A model generated the notes under the pieces. The model did no database searches, was not told the DNA's origin, and saw nothing but the letters and a program-made list of their open reading frames with translations. This document shows positions 1-6,397 of a stretch of DNA of 7,124 nucleotides, piece by piece; position 1 is the first letter of the stretch; every line of letters begins with the position of its first letter. Source of the DNA: Thermoleophilia bacterium (GTDB taxonomy: Bacteria > Actinomycetota > Thermoleophilia > Gaiellales > F1-60-MAGs149); NCBI GenBank assembly GCA_016462095.1, contig JAEMTW010000054.1:2245-9368 (forward strand), given 5' to 3'. A program made the translations under genes and the position numbers.

Positions 1-108
1 GCCTCGCTCGCCGAGCACCTCGAGCAGGAGGGCTATGCGTACCTCCCGTTCGAGAACTTTCATGACGTACGGCTTGGACTCGCCACGGCGCTTGGCGTCG
101 CGCCGTAA
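1..108 (+). CDS. C-terminal end of an unidentified protein (5' partial)
   Basis: Frame 1 is open from the first base and gives 35 residues, beginning ASLAEHLEQEG and ending in LGVAP, before a TAA stop at 106-108. The gene begins upstream of the window, so no start can be given. The tail has no motif I recognise; it reads as a short helix, a small hydrophobic patch (YAYLPF) and an alanine/leucine-rich terminal helix, consistent with a soluble protein. The transporter gene starts 21 bases after this stop on the same strand, so the two may be co-transcribed. That it is coding is inferred from the open frame, the codon use matching its neighbours, and the spacing. No function is proposed. Confidence 0.5.
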   Translation, partial: ASLAEHLEQEGYAYLPFENFHDVRLGLATALGVAP

Positions 109-129
109 CGAAGTCGTTAGGCTGAGCGA

Positions 130-978
130 ATGCTGGCGCCGCTTCTCGCACTGAGTGCGTCCGTGATTTGGGGCGTCGCGGATTTTCAGGCGGCCGTGCG
201 TGCGCGCAACGTTGGCCCGCTTGTTGTCGCTGCGGTGGCTCAGATCACGGGCACTGCGCTCCTGATCCTGCCGCTGCTCTTCTTCGACGATCCGTTTCCT
301 GGCTGGCAAATCTGGATTCCGGGCGTGATCGCAGGTGTCGCTGGCAGCGCCGGGCACGTCGTGTTTTACGCGGCTCTCTCGCGTGGCCCGATCGGCGTGA
401 TCGCGCCGATTCTCGCGATGTCGTCGGCAGGCCCCGTCCTCTTCGCCGTTCTTGTGTCGGGCGAGCGGCCGGCGCTACTCCAAGTCGTCGGGTTGGTCTT
501 GGCCGTCGTCGGTGTGGTGCTCGTCAGTCGTCAGGCTTCCGTAGGCGACACGAAGCACGGCAAGTACGGTGCAATTCCCTTGGCGCTGTTGGCGATTGCG
601 ATTGGCACGGTCATGTACATCGCGCTCGACGCGGCCTCGCAAGAGTCGGGCCTGTGGGGCGTGACAGCGCAGCGGAGCGTCTCGCTGCCGATCCTGCTGA
701 TTGCGCTCATGGTCGTGACGGTGCGTGGCGCGACGCGACCCTCGTTGTCAACGTTCCGAGCAATCGCCCCTATCGGCATCATGGACACGGGCGCACTGCT
801 GCTGTTCGCCTACGCCACGTCGGTTGGCGACCTCAGTCTTGCCGTCGTGCTGGCCAGCCTCTATCCGGTGGTGACAGTCATCCTCGCGCGTGTTCGCCTG
901 AGTGAGCACCTGTCGCGCGTCCAGCGGGTCGGTGCGGTGGTGGCCTTCGCGGGCGTCGCCGCGATCGTTGCGGGCTGA
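130..978 (+). CDS. EamA/DMT-family membrane transporter
   Basis: This 282-residue protein is predicted to be an inner-membrane permease of the drug/metabolite transporter superfamily with two EamA repeats. Hydrophobic segments fall at about residues 2-19, 30-51, 62-82, 87-108, 114-132, 147-166, 182-198, 208-229, 233-254 and 264-281, which gives the ten helices usual for the family, at its normal length. Family signatures include SVIWGVADF in helix 1 and the end of the second repeat, where SLYPVVTV is followed by RLSEHLSRVQRVG and a final hydrophobic helix. Members export amino acids, metabolites or drugs or act as nucleotide-sugar or vitamin carriers; the substrate cannot be told here. The start is ATG at 130, with only a weak purine tract (GTTAGG at 116-121) upstream. 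It is 72 bases from the AAA+-like gene on the same strand. Confidence 0.9.
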   Translation: MLAPLLALSASVIWGVADFQAAVRARNVGPLVVAAVAQITGTALLILPLLFFDDPFPGWQIWIPGVIAGVAGSAGHVVFYAALSRGPIGVIAPILAMSSAGPVLFAVLVSGERPALLQVVGLVLAVVGVVLVSRQASVGDTKHGKYGAIPLALLAIAIGTVMYIALDAASQESGLWGVTAQRSVSLPILLIALMVVTVRGATRPSLSTFRAIAPIGIMDTGALLLFAYATSVGDLSLAVVLASLYPVVTVILARVRLSEHLSRVQRVGAVVAFAGVAAIVAG

Positions 979-1050
979 TTCGGCAGATTGGGATCAGGGA
1001 CGCGCACGAGGTTCTGCTCGCCGGTTAGATGCTGTGGGTAGAGTTCGACC

Positions 1051-1926
1051 GTGACTCCCGACGCGATTCCTGACCTCTTGGCCGAACTTGACGCGCTCGT
1101 GGGACTTGCTCCCGTCAAGGCCGGCGTCGAGCGGCTGGTGGCGATTCATCAGCTCAACAGCGTGCGGGTGACCGCTGGAAAACCGATCATTGCGCACGAT
1201 CTCGACCTGATGTTTACGGGCGATCCGGGCACGGGAGAGGATCAGGTGGCCGCGCTGATTGGTCGGCTCTACGCCGCTCTTGGACTCTTGCCGGCTGGAC
1301 AGGTCGTGGAGGTACGGCGAGGCGATCTTGTTGGCGCGACCGCTGAGGAGACGCAGGCTCGCGTTCAGGCTGCAGTGACCGCCGCCAGCGGTGGCGTGCT
1401 CTTTGTCGACGATGCCGAGCAGCTGATTCCCCTGGTGCCCGAGGATCAAGGGATCGTCGCCTTGGCAGCGCTTGCGGCAGCAGTCGACGTGCGTCCAGTG
1501 CTATTCGCTTGCATCGTCTCGGGCCCGACGGATGCGATCGATGCGATCGCAGTGCACTACCCCGCATTTGTCTATGCCCACGCTGCTGCTCTCGAGTTTC
1601 CGCGCTACACGGCAGACGAGCTCGTCGCGATCTTTGAGCGCGGTGCGGAGGCGTTACAGATCGCCGTGCCCAAGCCTGTTGAGGCAGCGCTGCTGGAGCA
1701 CTTCGTAGCGGTGCACGACCGTGGCGACTTTCGCAGCGCTCGCTATGTGCCAGCGTTGCTGGAGGAGATGTACGCCCGGCTCGCTACGCGCACGATGGCT
1801 GATGGCAAGGCCGACGGCAACGAGCATCGTCGGTTTGCCGTTGCGGATGTGCCTGAGCCAGCCTCTGCGATTGCCGCAGATACCGGTATCCGCATCGGTT
1901 TCAGCGGCGATCTCGGCGTGCGCTAA
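1051..1926 (+). CDS. CbbX/SpoVK-like AAA+ protein with lost ATPase motifs
   Basis: The 291-residue protein aligns by eye along its length with the CbbX/SpoVK/EccA group of AAA+ proteins: LDALVGLAPVKAGVERLV (residues 13-30) is the group's N-terminal motif, followed by LMFTGDPGTG, then GLLPAGQVVEV, GGVLFVDDA, FPRYTADELVAIF and SARYVPALLEEM. The key residues are missing. Walker A reads GDPGTGED (57-64) where GNPGTGKT is expected, so the phosphate-binding lysine is glutamate and the Mg-coordinating threonine is aspartate. Walker B ends in Asp120-Asp121 instead of Asp-Glu. The pore loop (expected GYVGQT) has become GATAEET, and the arginine-finger segment (expected LRSRF) reads FVYAH (173-177). 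The fold is probably retained while ATP hydrolysis is lost, suggesting a scaffold or regulatory pseudo-ATPase; that role is inference. GTG at 1051 is the first start after an in-frame TAG at 1039; a purine-rich GGGTAGAG precedes it. The partner is unknown and the C-terminal 35 residues look disordered. Confidence 0.8.
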   Translation: MTPDAIPDLLAELDALVGLAPVKAGVERLVAIHQLNSVRVTAGKPIIAHDLDLMFTGDPGTGEDQVAALIGRLYAALGLLPAGQVVEVRRGDLVGATAEETQARVQAAVTAASGGVLFVDDAEQLIPLVPEDQGIVALAALAAAVDVRPVLFACIVSGPTDAIDAIAVHYPAFVYAHAAALEFPRYTADELVAIFERGAEALQIAVPKPVEAALLEHFVAVHDRGDFRSARYVPALLEEMYARLATRTMADGKADGNEHRRFAVADVPEPASAIAADTGIRIGFSGDLGVR

Positions 1927-2624
1927 GCGCGACCTGAACCGTCGGAATCTTCGTCGAGCATGGCGCTGTGCGTCACTGTCTCCCCATGCTGCTCGACCGC
2001 GCGCTCAATCAGTTCGATGCCCGCGGCACGCAACCGAGGATGATGTAGATCGGCAGGATGCAGATCGATGCGAATGCGAGGAGCACGACGGATTGCCTGG
2101 CTTGCGAGGCGCACGGCCGTTGGTGTGATGACGCGCCGCGTGGCAGTTGAAGCACCGACGCCGAGGCTCGGAACGGTGATCGAACGGGTCGCAGTGTTGA
2201 GCGAAACGCGCGTCGCCCACCACTGCAGGCCAGCGACGCGCAGCGCCCGACTGGACAGGCGTGGCGCCGCGTAACACGGAGCGATGAAGCCGCGACAATC
2301 CACGCCGAGCGTCACCAGCGTCTGCCGCGCGAGTTGCATGCGTGCAGCAGTTGCACCATCGCTGAGGGTCCGAAACTCGCGCTCATCGCCACGTCGCGTT
2401 GCCGCGTGGGAGTATCCGTGTACCACAGGCTCATCTCCTTGGTTGATGACGGCGTGCAGCCAGGCCGTGACTGATTCCGTCCATTCGTCGATCAGATGAA
2501 AGTGGGGGACGATCAAGAAGCTAACCGGACCTGATGTCCGCTCAGCAATCAGGCGACGCCACTCGACGGCCTCGTCAAAGCGACTTGGCGCAACATCGTG
2601 AATGGCGAATACGTGTCGAGTCAC
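1923..2624 (-). CDS. DUF2334-type polysaccharide deacetylase family protein
   Basis: This 233-residue protein resembles the DUF2334 branch of the NodB-like carbohydrate deacetylases (CE4 fold), which remove acyl groups from sugars using a metal ion. Visible motifs in order are FAIHDVAPS (7-14, with the His9-Asp10 pair at the end of strand 1), SFLIVPHFH (35-43), the metal-binding HGYSH (His69 and His73), RGFIAPCYAAP (111-121) and IDLHPADL (186-193, with His189). There is no signal peptide, so a cytoplasmic site is expected. The frame stays open upstream to 2702, but that extension lies wholly inside the preceding glycosyltransferase and is Trp/Cys/Arg-rich. I chose GTG at 2624 because it overlaps the upstream stop as GTGA and begins right before the family's first strand. 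The gene is last in the three-gene unit. The acyl-sugar substrate is unknown; by context it may act on the product of the adjoining glycosyltransferases. Confidence 0.8.
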   Translation of the reverse strand: MTRHVFAIHDVAPSRFDEAVEWRRLIAERTSGPVSFLIVPHFHLIDEWTESVTAWLHAVINQGDEPVVHGYSHAATRRGDEREFRTLSDGATAARMQLARQTLVTLGVDCRGFIAPCYAAPRLSSRALRVAGLQWWATRVSLNTATRSITVPSLGVGASTATRRVITPTAVRLASQAIRRAPRIRIDLHPADLHHPRLRAAGIELIERAVEQHGETVTHSAMLDEDSDGSGRA

Positions 2625-3757
2625 GCGGCGTGCATACCCTCCGCAGCACGGCCAGCAAGCAGGCCATAGAGGGCCCATTCGCGGTCGAACGTCCGCGACC
2701 ATGACAGCTGGTCGAGCTCGGGCACTGGCGCTGGCTGTGTCAGCGCGTGGCTGACGCCGCTGACCAGCGCTGAGACGCTATTGGGCTCGACCGTATGGAA
2801 ACCGTCGAGCGATACTACCTCTGCGACGCCGCAGTCTGCCGGCAAGACCACGCGGCAGCCACAGGCCGCTGCCTCGAGCGGCGCGAGCCCAAAGGTCTCG
2901 CCTGCATTGACATGCACGAAGCAGTCCGCGTTGGCGTAGAGGCGGGCCAGGTCGGACCGGCTCTCGAGATGGCCGAGAAAGCGGACGCGCTTCGTGACGC
3001 CGAGTTCTGCGGCCCGTCGCCGCATCTCCGGTTCGGCCGAGCCGGCGCCCGCGATCGCGAGCACGCAGTCGCCCTGGAGGCCTGCAAGCACGTCGATCAA
3101 AAGGGTTGGACGCTTTTCGGACGAGAGCCGTCCTGCGTGGACGAGCAAGGTCTCATTCGGCTCGGCGAACTGCCGGCGATAGTCGGCCTCGGGAGCGCGC
3201 GGGTGGAAGACCTCCGTATCGACGCCGAGCGGCGACACATAGATGTGCGCGTCGCTCCGCTCGCGCAGGCGCGTAGCAACAGCCTGCGACGTAGCAATCA
3301 CCGCATCGGGACCGTCAAGACCACGCGATTGAAGGATCCGCAAAACGTGTTGCGTGGGGAGACGTAGCGGCGTGGGCATCCCGGCCGCGCCCGACTCGAT
3401 CTCCGAGTGCACGATCAGCACGACAGGAATTCCGCGCGTATGCGCCCAGCGGCAGAGTCGACGCGGGAATGCCGTGGCATCGTGAACAACCAGCACGGTC
3501 GGCTGGAGGCGATCGAGAGCCTGCATGATCGGACGCGGATGAGGGATCAAGCGATACCCCGTCTCCTGCGCCGTTGGCAGCCCCGGCACGACCACAATCG
3601 GCGTACGGGCGACGCGGTCGACCTTCGCCGTCGTACCTGGTACCACCATTGCGTGACGCAATCCCTGCGCCTGGGCGTACGCTGCCTTGGCGTGCAGGTA
3701 GGTCCGAATGCCCCCGGACTTAGGTGCGTACCACTGCGTCACGTCGACGACGTTCAA
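2621..3757 (-). CDS. GT4 family glycosyltransferase
   Basis: A 378-residue retaining glycosyltransferase of the GT-B fold, family GT4, of typical length. The N-terminal acceptor domain starts with VVDVTQWYAPKSGG (3-16), whose Gly15-Gly16 loop is the usual donor-phosphate contact, and contains the conserved-type histidine His117 in IVHSEIES. The C-terminal donor domain has SPLGVDTEVFHP (175-186), AGRLSSEKRP (208-217, with Arg210 and Lys215 for the nucleotide diphosphate), a glycine-rich AIAGAGS (234-240), and the EX7E pair Glu287 and Glu295 in GETFGLAPLEA. It should transfer a hexose from a nucleotide sugar to a lipid, sugar or small-molecule acceptor at the cytoplasm or inner membrane face. 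The start is TTG at 3757, preceded by GGGAG (3769-3773); the upstream stop TAG at 3761-3763 lies in the same frame, so no earlier start exists. Its stop overlaps the deacetylase start. Donor and acceptor are not identifiable. Confidence 0.9.
   Translation of the reverse strand: MNVVDVTQWYAPKSGGIRTYLHAKAAYAQAQGLRHAMVVPGTTAKVDRVARTPIVVVPGLPTAQETGYRLIPHPRPIMQALDRLQPTVLVVHDATAFPRRLCRWAHTRGIPVVLIVHSEIESGAAGMPTPLRLPTQHVLRILQSRGLDGPDAVIATSQAVATRLRERSDAHIYVSPLGVDTEVFHPRAPEADYRRQFAEPNETLLVHAGRLSSEKRPTLLIDVLAGLQGDCVLAIAGAGSAEPEMRRRAAELGVTKRVRFLGHLESRSDLARLYANADCFVHVNAGETFGLAPLEAAACGCRVVLPADCGVAEVVSLDGFHTVEPNSVSALVSGVSHALTQPAPVPELDQLSWSRTFDREWALYGLLAGRAAEGMHAA
2637..2642 (-). promoter_or_regulatory. Intragenic Shine-Dalgarno site and GTGA coupling for the deacetylase gene
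   Basis: GGAGGG on the - strand lies inside the last codons of the GT4 gene, 12 bases before the GTG at 2624 that shares bases with the TGA at 2621-2623. The spacer is longer than ideal, but together with the GTGA overlap it supports translational coupling and the shorter start chosen for the deacetylase. Confidence 0.5.
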
Positions 3758-3760
3758 CGC

Positions 3761-6187
3761 CTACATCACTCCCGATTCGATCGAGCGCCGACGGCCATTC
3801 GGGGCGTAGTTGGCACCGCGTTGAAGGTCTGCGTAGTCGCTGCCGAGCAGCTTAATGATGTCGTCCCACGTCGGGCGCGAAACCATCGCTGCCCGAGCAG
3901 CAGCGCTCATCGTCTTGCGCAGCTTTGCGTTCGTCACGATTGGGAGTAGCGCGGCCGCCATATCCTTGACCGAGGCGCTCCGTGCGTGGCTCCCGGTGAC
4001 ACCGTCAATCACCTGCTCGGCCAGCGCTGTCTCGCGTGGCACGACGGTGGGGAGGCCGCTCGCCTGTGCCTCGAGCGCGACCTGACCCAACGTCTCCGAC
4101 ACCGAAGGCAGACAAAACACGTCCGCCGAGGCGTAGACCGCAGCGAGGCGTCGTCCCGTCATCGGACCCAACAGCCGGTGAGGAGAGTGCTCCAACTTGG
4201 CGGCCAGAGCATCGCGCGCAGGGCCGTCGCCGACGATCGCGAGGCGGACCGGATGGCCTTCGCCAGCGATCATGTTGACGGCGTCAATCAGGCGGTCGAT
4301 GCCCTTCTCTTCCGAGAGCCTGGCAACGACCAGCACCACGACAGCGTCGGCATCGCGCGTCATCGTGCGACGGGCAAACCACGAGTGGTGCGTCGGCGCA
4401 AAGCGCTGGGTGTCAACACCGCGTCCGAAGATCCTAATCTTGTCGGCGTCGATGCCTTCGTGGGCGAGTCCTTCCGCGATCATCGCGGTCGGAGCGAAGA
4501 CCAAATCGGCCTGACGGTAGAGCCACGTCGAGGCGGCACGGACAGCCTCTGCGGCCAGTCGATCGCCTGTCAACGTGAGGGTATAGCGCGCGAGCTGCGT
4601 CGAATGGGTCACCGCAAACGGTAGCCCCAAGACTCGCGCAGCAAGCATCCCCGCGAGGCCCATCGGGCCCGGGCTGGCTGCGTGGATGATCTGCGCACCC
4701 GACTCTTCGATGATGTCCATCAGCTCGATCATCGAAGGAAAGCCGAGCGCGAGGCTCTCGTCCTGATAGGCGGGAACAGGCAGCGTGATCAGCGGCTTGA
4801 GCGTGATCAGGCCTGGCTTTTGTGCAGCGCGGTCACCCGCCGCAACCACCGTCATCGGCAGATCCAGCGCTGGCGCTCGCTCGGCGAGTCGACGCATCGT
4901 TCCTGCAACACCATTCAGCTCGGTAAAGGTGTCGGTCAGCATCAATGCGCGTGGTGGGGAGACGCTGCGAGGATCGTCGCCGAAGAACTCGCTATTGATC
5001 AGGCGCGCATGACGAGCCTCGGCAGCGTGGTAGCCCGCGCTGGTCAGGTAGGGCGCGGCGAGCGTCATTGCGCCAAACAGCAGACCGATGCTGTGCCCGA
5101 TTCGGGCGATACCGCCAACGCCATCAGTGGGGGTAACAACCTCGGTCAGCAGCTCCCGTTGGGCCCACGTGGCCGCGATCTTAAGGCGAGCATGGCTCCG
5201 CTCGGGACCCTCGGGGATGTGATAGGTCTTGCGCCAGGCGCGGCGGACATCCTTGTCGGCGCGAATGCGATCCTCGAGGTCACTCGTCTGCTCCTCGCCG
5301 CTCTCATGCAGCTCGTCGTCGTCATCTAGCTCGACGTCGTCGTCTGGGAGCGGGTACTCGAGCATGTCTCCAACCAAGCCACGCAACTGTTGTGGCACGG
5401 GGCACGAGTTGCGCTCCGTCGCGGCCTTGATGGCCAGGCCGATCATCGCGTGCGAGAGGGCGGCGGTCGACCCGTGCTGCCCGCGCAGGGTGGTCGAGCC
5501 CATCCGAATGTGCTGCATCAGCTCGGCGACAGTCGCTGCGGGTGGTGTCTCCGTATACGTCGCGGCGGCGTCGAGCAGACCATGGTCGTCGCTGCCAGCA
5601 GTTAGCGAGCGCTGCTCGGGGCGGCGAGGCGTCAGACCATGCTTCTCAGCCAGCTTGCTAAGGAACTCGGGGGTGGCCGACTCGGCAATCCGGACGGCAG
5701 TCGTGTTGCCATCGCGACTCCGCGCACCGTTACGTCCCTCCCAGATCGGGAACAGCAGGAGGCAGCGTTCGAGGTGTGAGGGTGTCAGGTCGGCGCCGAT
5801 CCGAAACAGAGGATGCGCGAGGGCGTGCGTGATGACGCGCTGTTCCAAGAGCTCGACGAGGGCGTAGACGTCGGAGCGCACGGCGTCGATGGCGGCGAAG
5901 TCGGCCTCCGTGATGTTCCAACAGAGCACGTGCAGCGGCGTGCCATCTTCAGGAAATCGCGTCGTGACTTCGACGCTAATGAAGGCGTCGGGGTGATGCG
6001 CGATCTCGAGGACGCCGGCGATCGTGTCGTGGTCTGTCAGCGTGACGAAATCCATGCCGAGCCGCTTCGCCTTCTGGTAGGCATCCTCGGGGCTCGTGTA
6101 CGACTCGGGCAAAAGCGCGTTCTTCAGAAACCAGTTGCCCGTTTCTGTCGAGGCTTTCGAGTGAAGGTGCAGGTCGACGAGAGCCAT
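3761..6187 (-). CDS. PHP phosphoesterase-GT4 glycosyltransferase fusion protein
   Basis: An 808-residue two-domain protein. Residues 3 to about 235 form a PHP (polymerase and histidinol phosphatase) domain with all metal-site motifs visible: DLHLHS (His7, His9), TLTDHDT (Asp52, His53, Asp54), SVEVTT (Glu73), HALAHP (His121, His125) and TAGSDDHG (Asp200, His202). Residues 236-412 hold an acidic stretch (about 282-306, with DDDVELDDDDE) and a hydrophobic segment near 361-384. Residues 413-795 form a GT4 transferase: LTDTFTELNGVAGT (417-430), THSTQ (527-531), FGRGVDTQRF (587-596), ARLSEEKG (622-629, Arg623 and Lys628), IVGDGPARD (651-659), and the EX7E pair Glu698/Glu706 in SETLGQVALEA. One chain thus carries a phosphate-ester hydrolase and a sugar transferase, both apparently intact. 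The ATG at 6187 has an ideal AGGAG seven bases upstream. It is first in the three-gene unit. The phosphorylated substrate and sugar acceptor are unknown. Confidence 0.9.
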   Translation of the reverse strand: MALVDLHLHSKASTETGNWFLKNALLPESYTSPEDAYQKAKRLGMDFVTLTDHDTIAGVLEIAHHPDAFISVEVTTRFPEDGTPLHVLCWNITEADFAAIDAVRSDVYALVELLEQRVITHALAHPLFRIGADLTPSHLERCLLLFPIWEGRNGARSRDGNTTAVRIAESATPEFLSKLAEKHGLTPRRPEQRSLTAGSDDHGLLDAAATYTETPPAATVAELMQHIRMGSTTLRGQHGSTAALSHAMIGLAIKAATERNSCPVPQQLRGLVGDMLEYPLPDDDVELDDDDELHESGEEQTSDLEDRIRADKDVRRAWRKTYHIPEGPERSHARLKIAATWAQRELLTEVVTPTDGVGGIARIGHSIGLLFGAMTLAAPYLTSAGYHAAEARHARLINSEFFGDDPRSVSPPRALMLTDTFTELNGVAGTMRRLAERAPALDLPMTVVAAGDRAAQKPGLITLKPLITLPVPAYQDESLALGFPSMIELMDIIEESGAQIIHAASPGPMGLAGMLAARVLGLPFAVTHSTQLARYTLTLTGDRLAAEAVRAASTWLYRQADLVFAPTAMIAEGLAHEGIDADKIRIFGRGVDTQRFAPTHHSWFARRTMTRDADAVVVLVVARLSEEKGIDRLIDAVNMIAGEGHPVRLAIVGDGPARDALAAKLEHSPHRLLGPMTGRRLAAVYASADVFCLPSVSETLGQVALEAQASGLPTVVPRETALAEQVIDGVTGSHARSASVKDMAAALLPIVTNAKLRKTMSAAARAAMVSRPTWDDIIKLLGSDYADLQRGANYAPNGRRRSIESGVM
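3769..3773 (-). promoter_or_regulatory. Shine-Dalgarno-like site before the TTG start of the GT4 gene
   Basis: GGGAG on the - strand, within the last codons of the PHP-GT4 gene, stands 11 bases before the TTG at 3757. The only start codons between this site and the TTG are GTG and ATG immediately before the TAG stop of the first gene, so TTG is the first usable start. Confidence 0.45.
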
Positions 6188-6194
6188 GATCGAA

Positions 6195-6199
6195 CTCCT
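6195..6199 (-). promoter_or_regulatory. Shine-Dalgarno site of the PHP-GT4 gene
   Basis: The - strand reads TAGGAGTTCGATCATG, giving AGGAG with a seven-base spacer before ATG at 6187. This is the strongest ribosome binding site in the window and fixes the start of the first gene of the unit. Confidence 0.75.
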
Positions 6200-6335
6200 A
6201 GTGCCAGGGAGTGGTCACGACGAAGTGTTCTGGGTGTGCCAGACGTCGCGGGGCCTCTGGGGTGATCACGCGGTGAAGCCACGCCCGATTCGGGGGCTGA
6301 CTGGTGCAGGATCTACGTCGTAGCCATGGTGAAGC

Positions 6336-6347
6336 CGAAGCGCTTCG
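6336..6347. promoter_or_regulatory. Perfect 12-base palindrome, possible operator
   Basis: CGAAGCGCTTCG is a perfect inverted repeat about 150 bases upstream of the PHP-GT4 start. An 11-base one, CTACG-T-CGTAG (6313-6323), lies 12 bases away. With no spacer they are unlikely to form RNA hairpins, so a dimeric repressor or activator site is the more likely reading. This is inference from symmetry alone. Confidence 0.25.
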
Positions 6348-6375
6348 TTTCCACCTCGTTACGCACAAAATGCCT

Positions 6376-6394
6376 GCAAAACGCGGCTTTTTGC
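6376..6394 (-). terminator. Possible weak hairpin after the oxidoreductase gene
   Basis: Just after the TGA at 6398-6400, GCAAAA and TTTTGC can pair around a seven-base loop (6382-6388). The six-base stem is mostly A-T and is not followed by a U-run on the - strand, so it would be a poor intrinsic terminator. It is listed because it sits immediately behind a stop codon in an AT-rich patch. Confidence 0.2.
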
Positions 6395-6397
6395 GAA

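Larger units (their letters stand above)
6188..6397 (-). other. Intergenic leader between oxidoreductase and PHP-GT4 gene
   Basis: These 210 bases hold no credible gene on either strand. The part nearest the oxidoreductase stop (6361-6397) is clearly richer in A/T than its surroundings, with runs CAAAA, GCAAAA and CTTTTT. The middle holds several short palindromes: GTGATCAC (6262-6269), CCCGATTCGGG (6284-6294), CTACGTCGTAG (6313-6323) and CGAAGCGCTTCG (6336-6347), plus a direct repeat GGTGAAGCC at 6272-6280 and 6328-6336. The promoter of the three-gene unit most likely lies here, but I see no convincing -35/-10 pair with proper spacing. Confidence 0.55.

Noticed and set aside
1219..1242. Walker A change explained as a sequencing error
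   Set aside because: Two adjacent codons differ from GKT without any frameshift, and the pore loop, Walker B glutamate and arginine fingers are also altered, which points to coordinated loss of function.
2625..2702. N-terminal extension of the deacetylase to an upstream GTG at 2702
   Set aside because: The extra 26 residues overlap the GT4 gene completely, look like out-of-frame coding (Trp/Cys/Arg-rich), and precede the family's first strand. The GTGA overlap at 2624 is a far better start.
3986..4624. Long + strand open frame of 212 codons opposite the PHP-GT4 gene
   Set aside because: It lies wholly antisense to the GT4 domain with its conserved motifs, is rich in Arg and His, and has no recognisable motif. 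Long antisense frames are expected in high-GC genes.
5290..5350. Repetitive-looking GTC/GTCGTC tract as a possible tandem repeat
   Set aside because: It is simply the antisense of Asp/Glu codons in the acidic linker of the fusion protein, with no regular repeat unit.
5813..6265. + strand open frame of 150 codons covering the PHP start and part of the intergenic region
   Set aside because: It is antisense to the PHP motifs His7/His9 and Asp52-Asp54 and has a composition typical of a mirror frame. It has no better support than the - strand gene.
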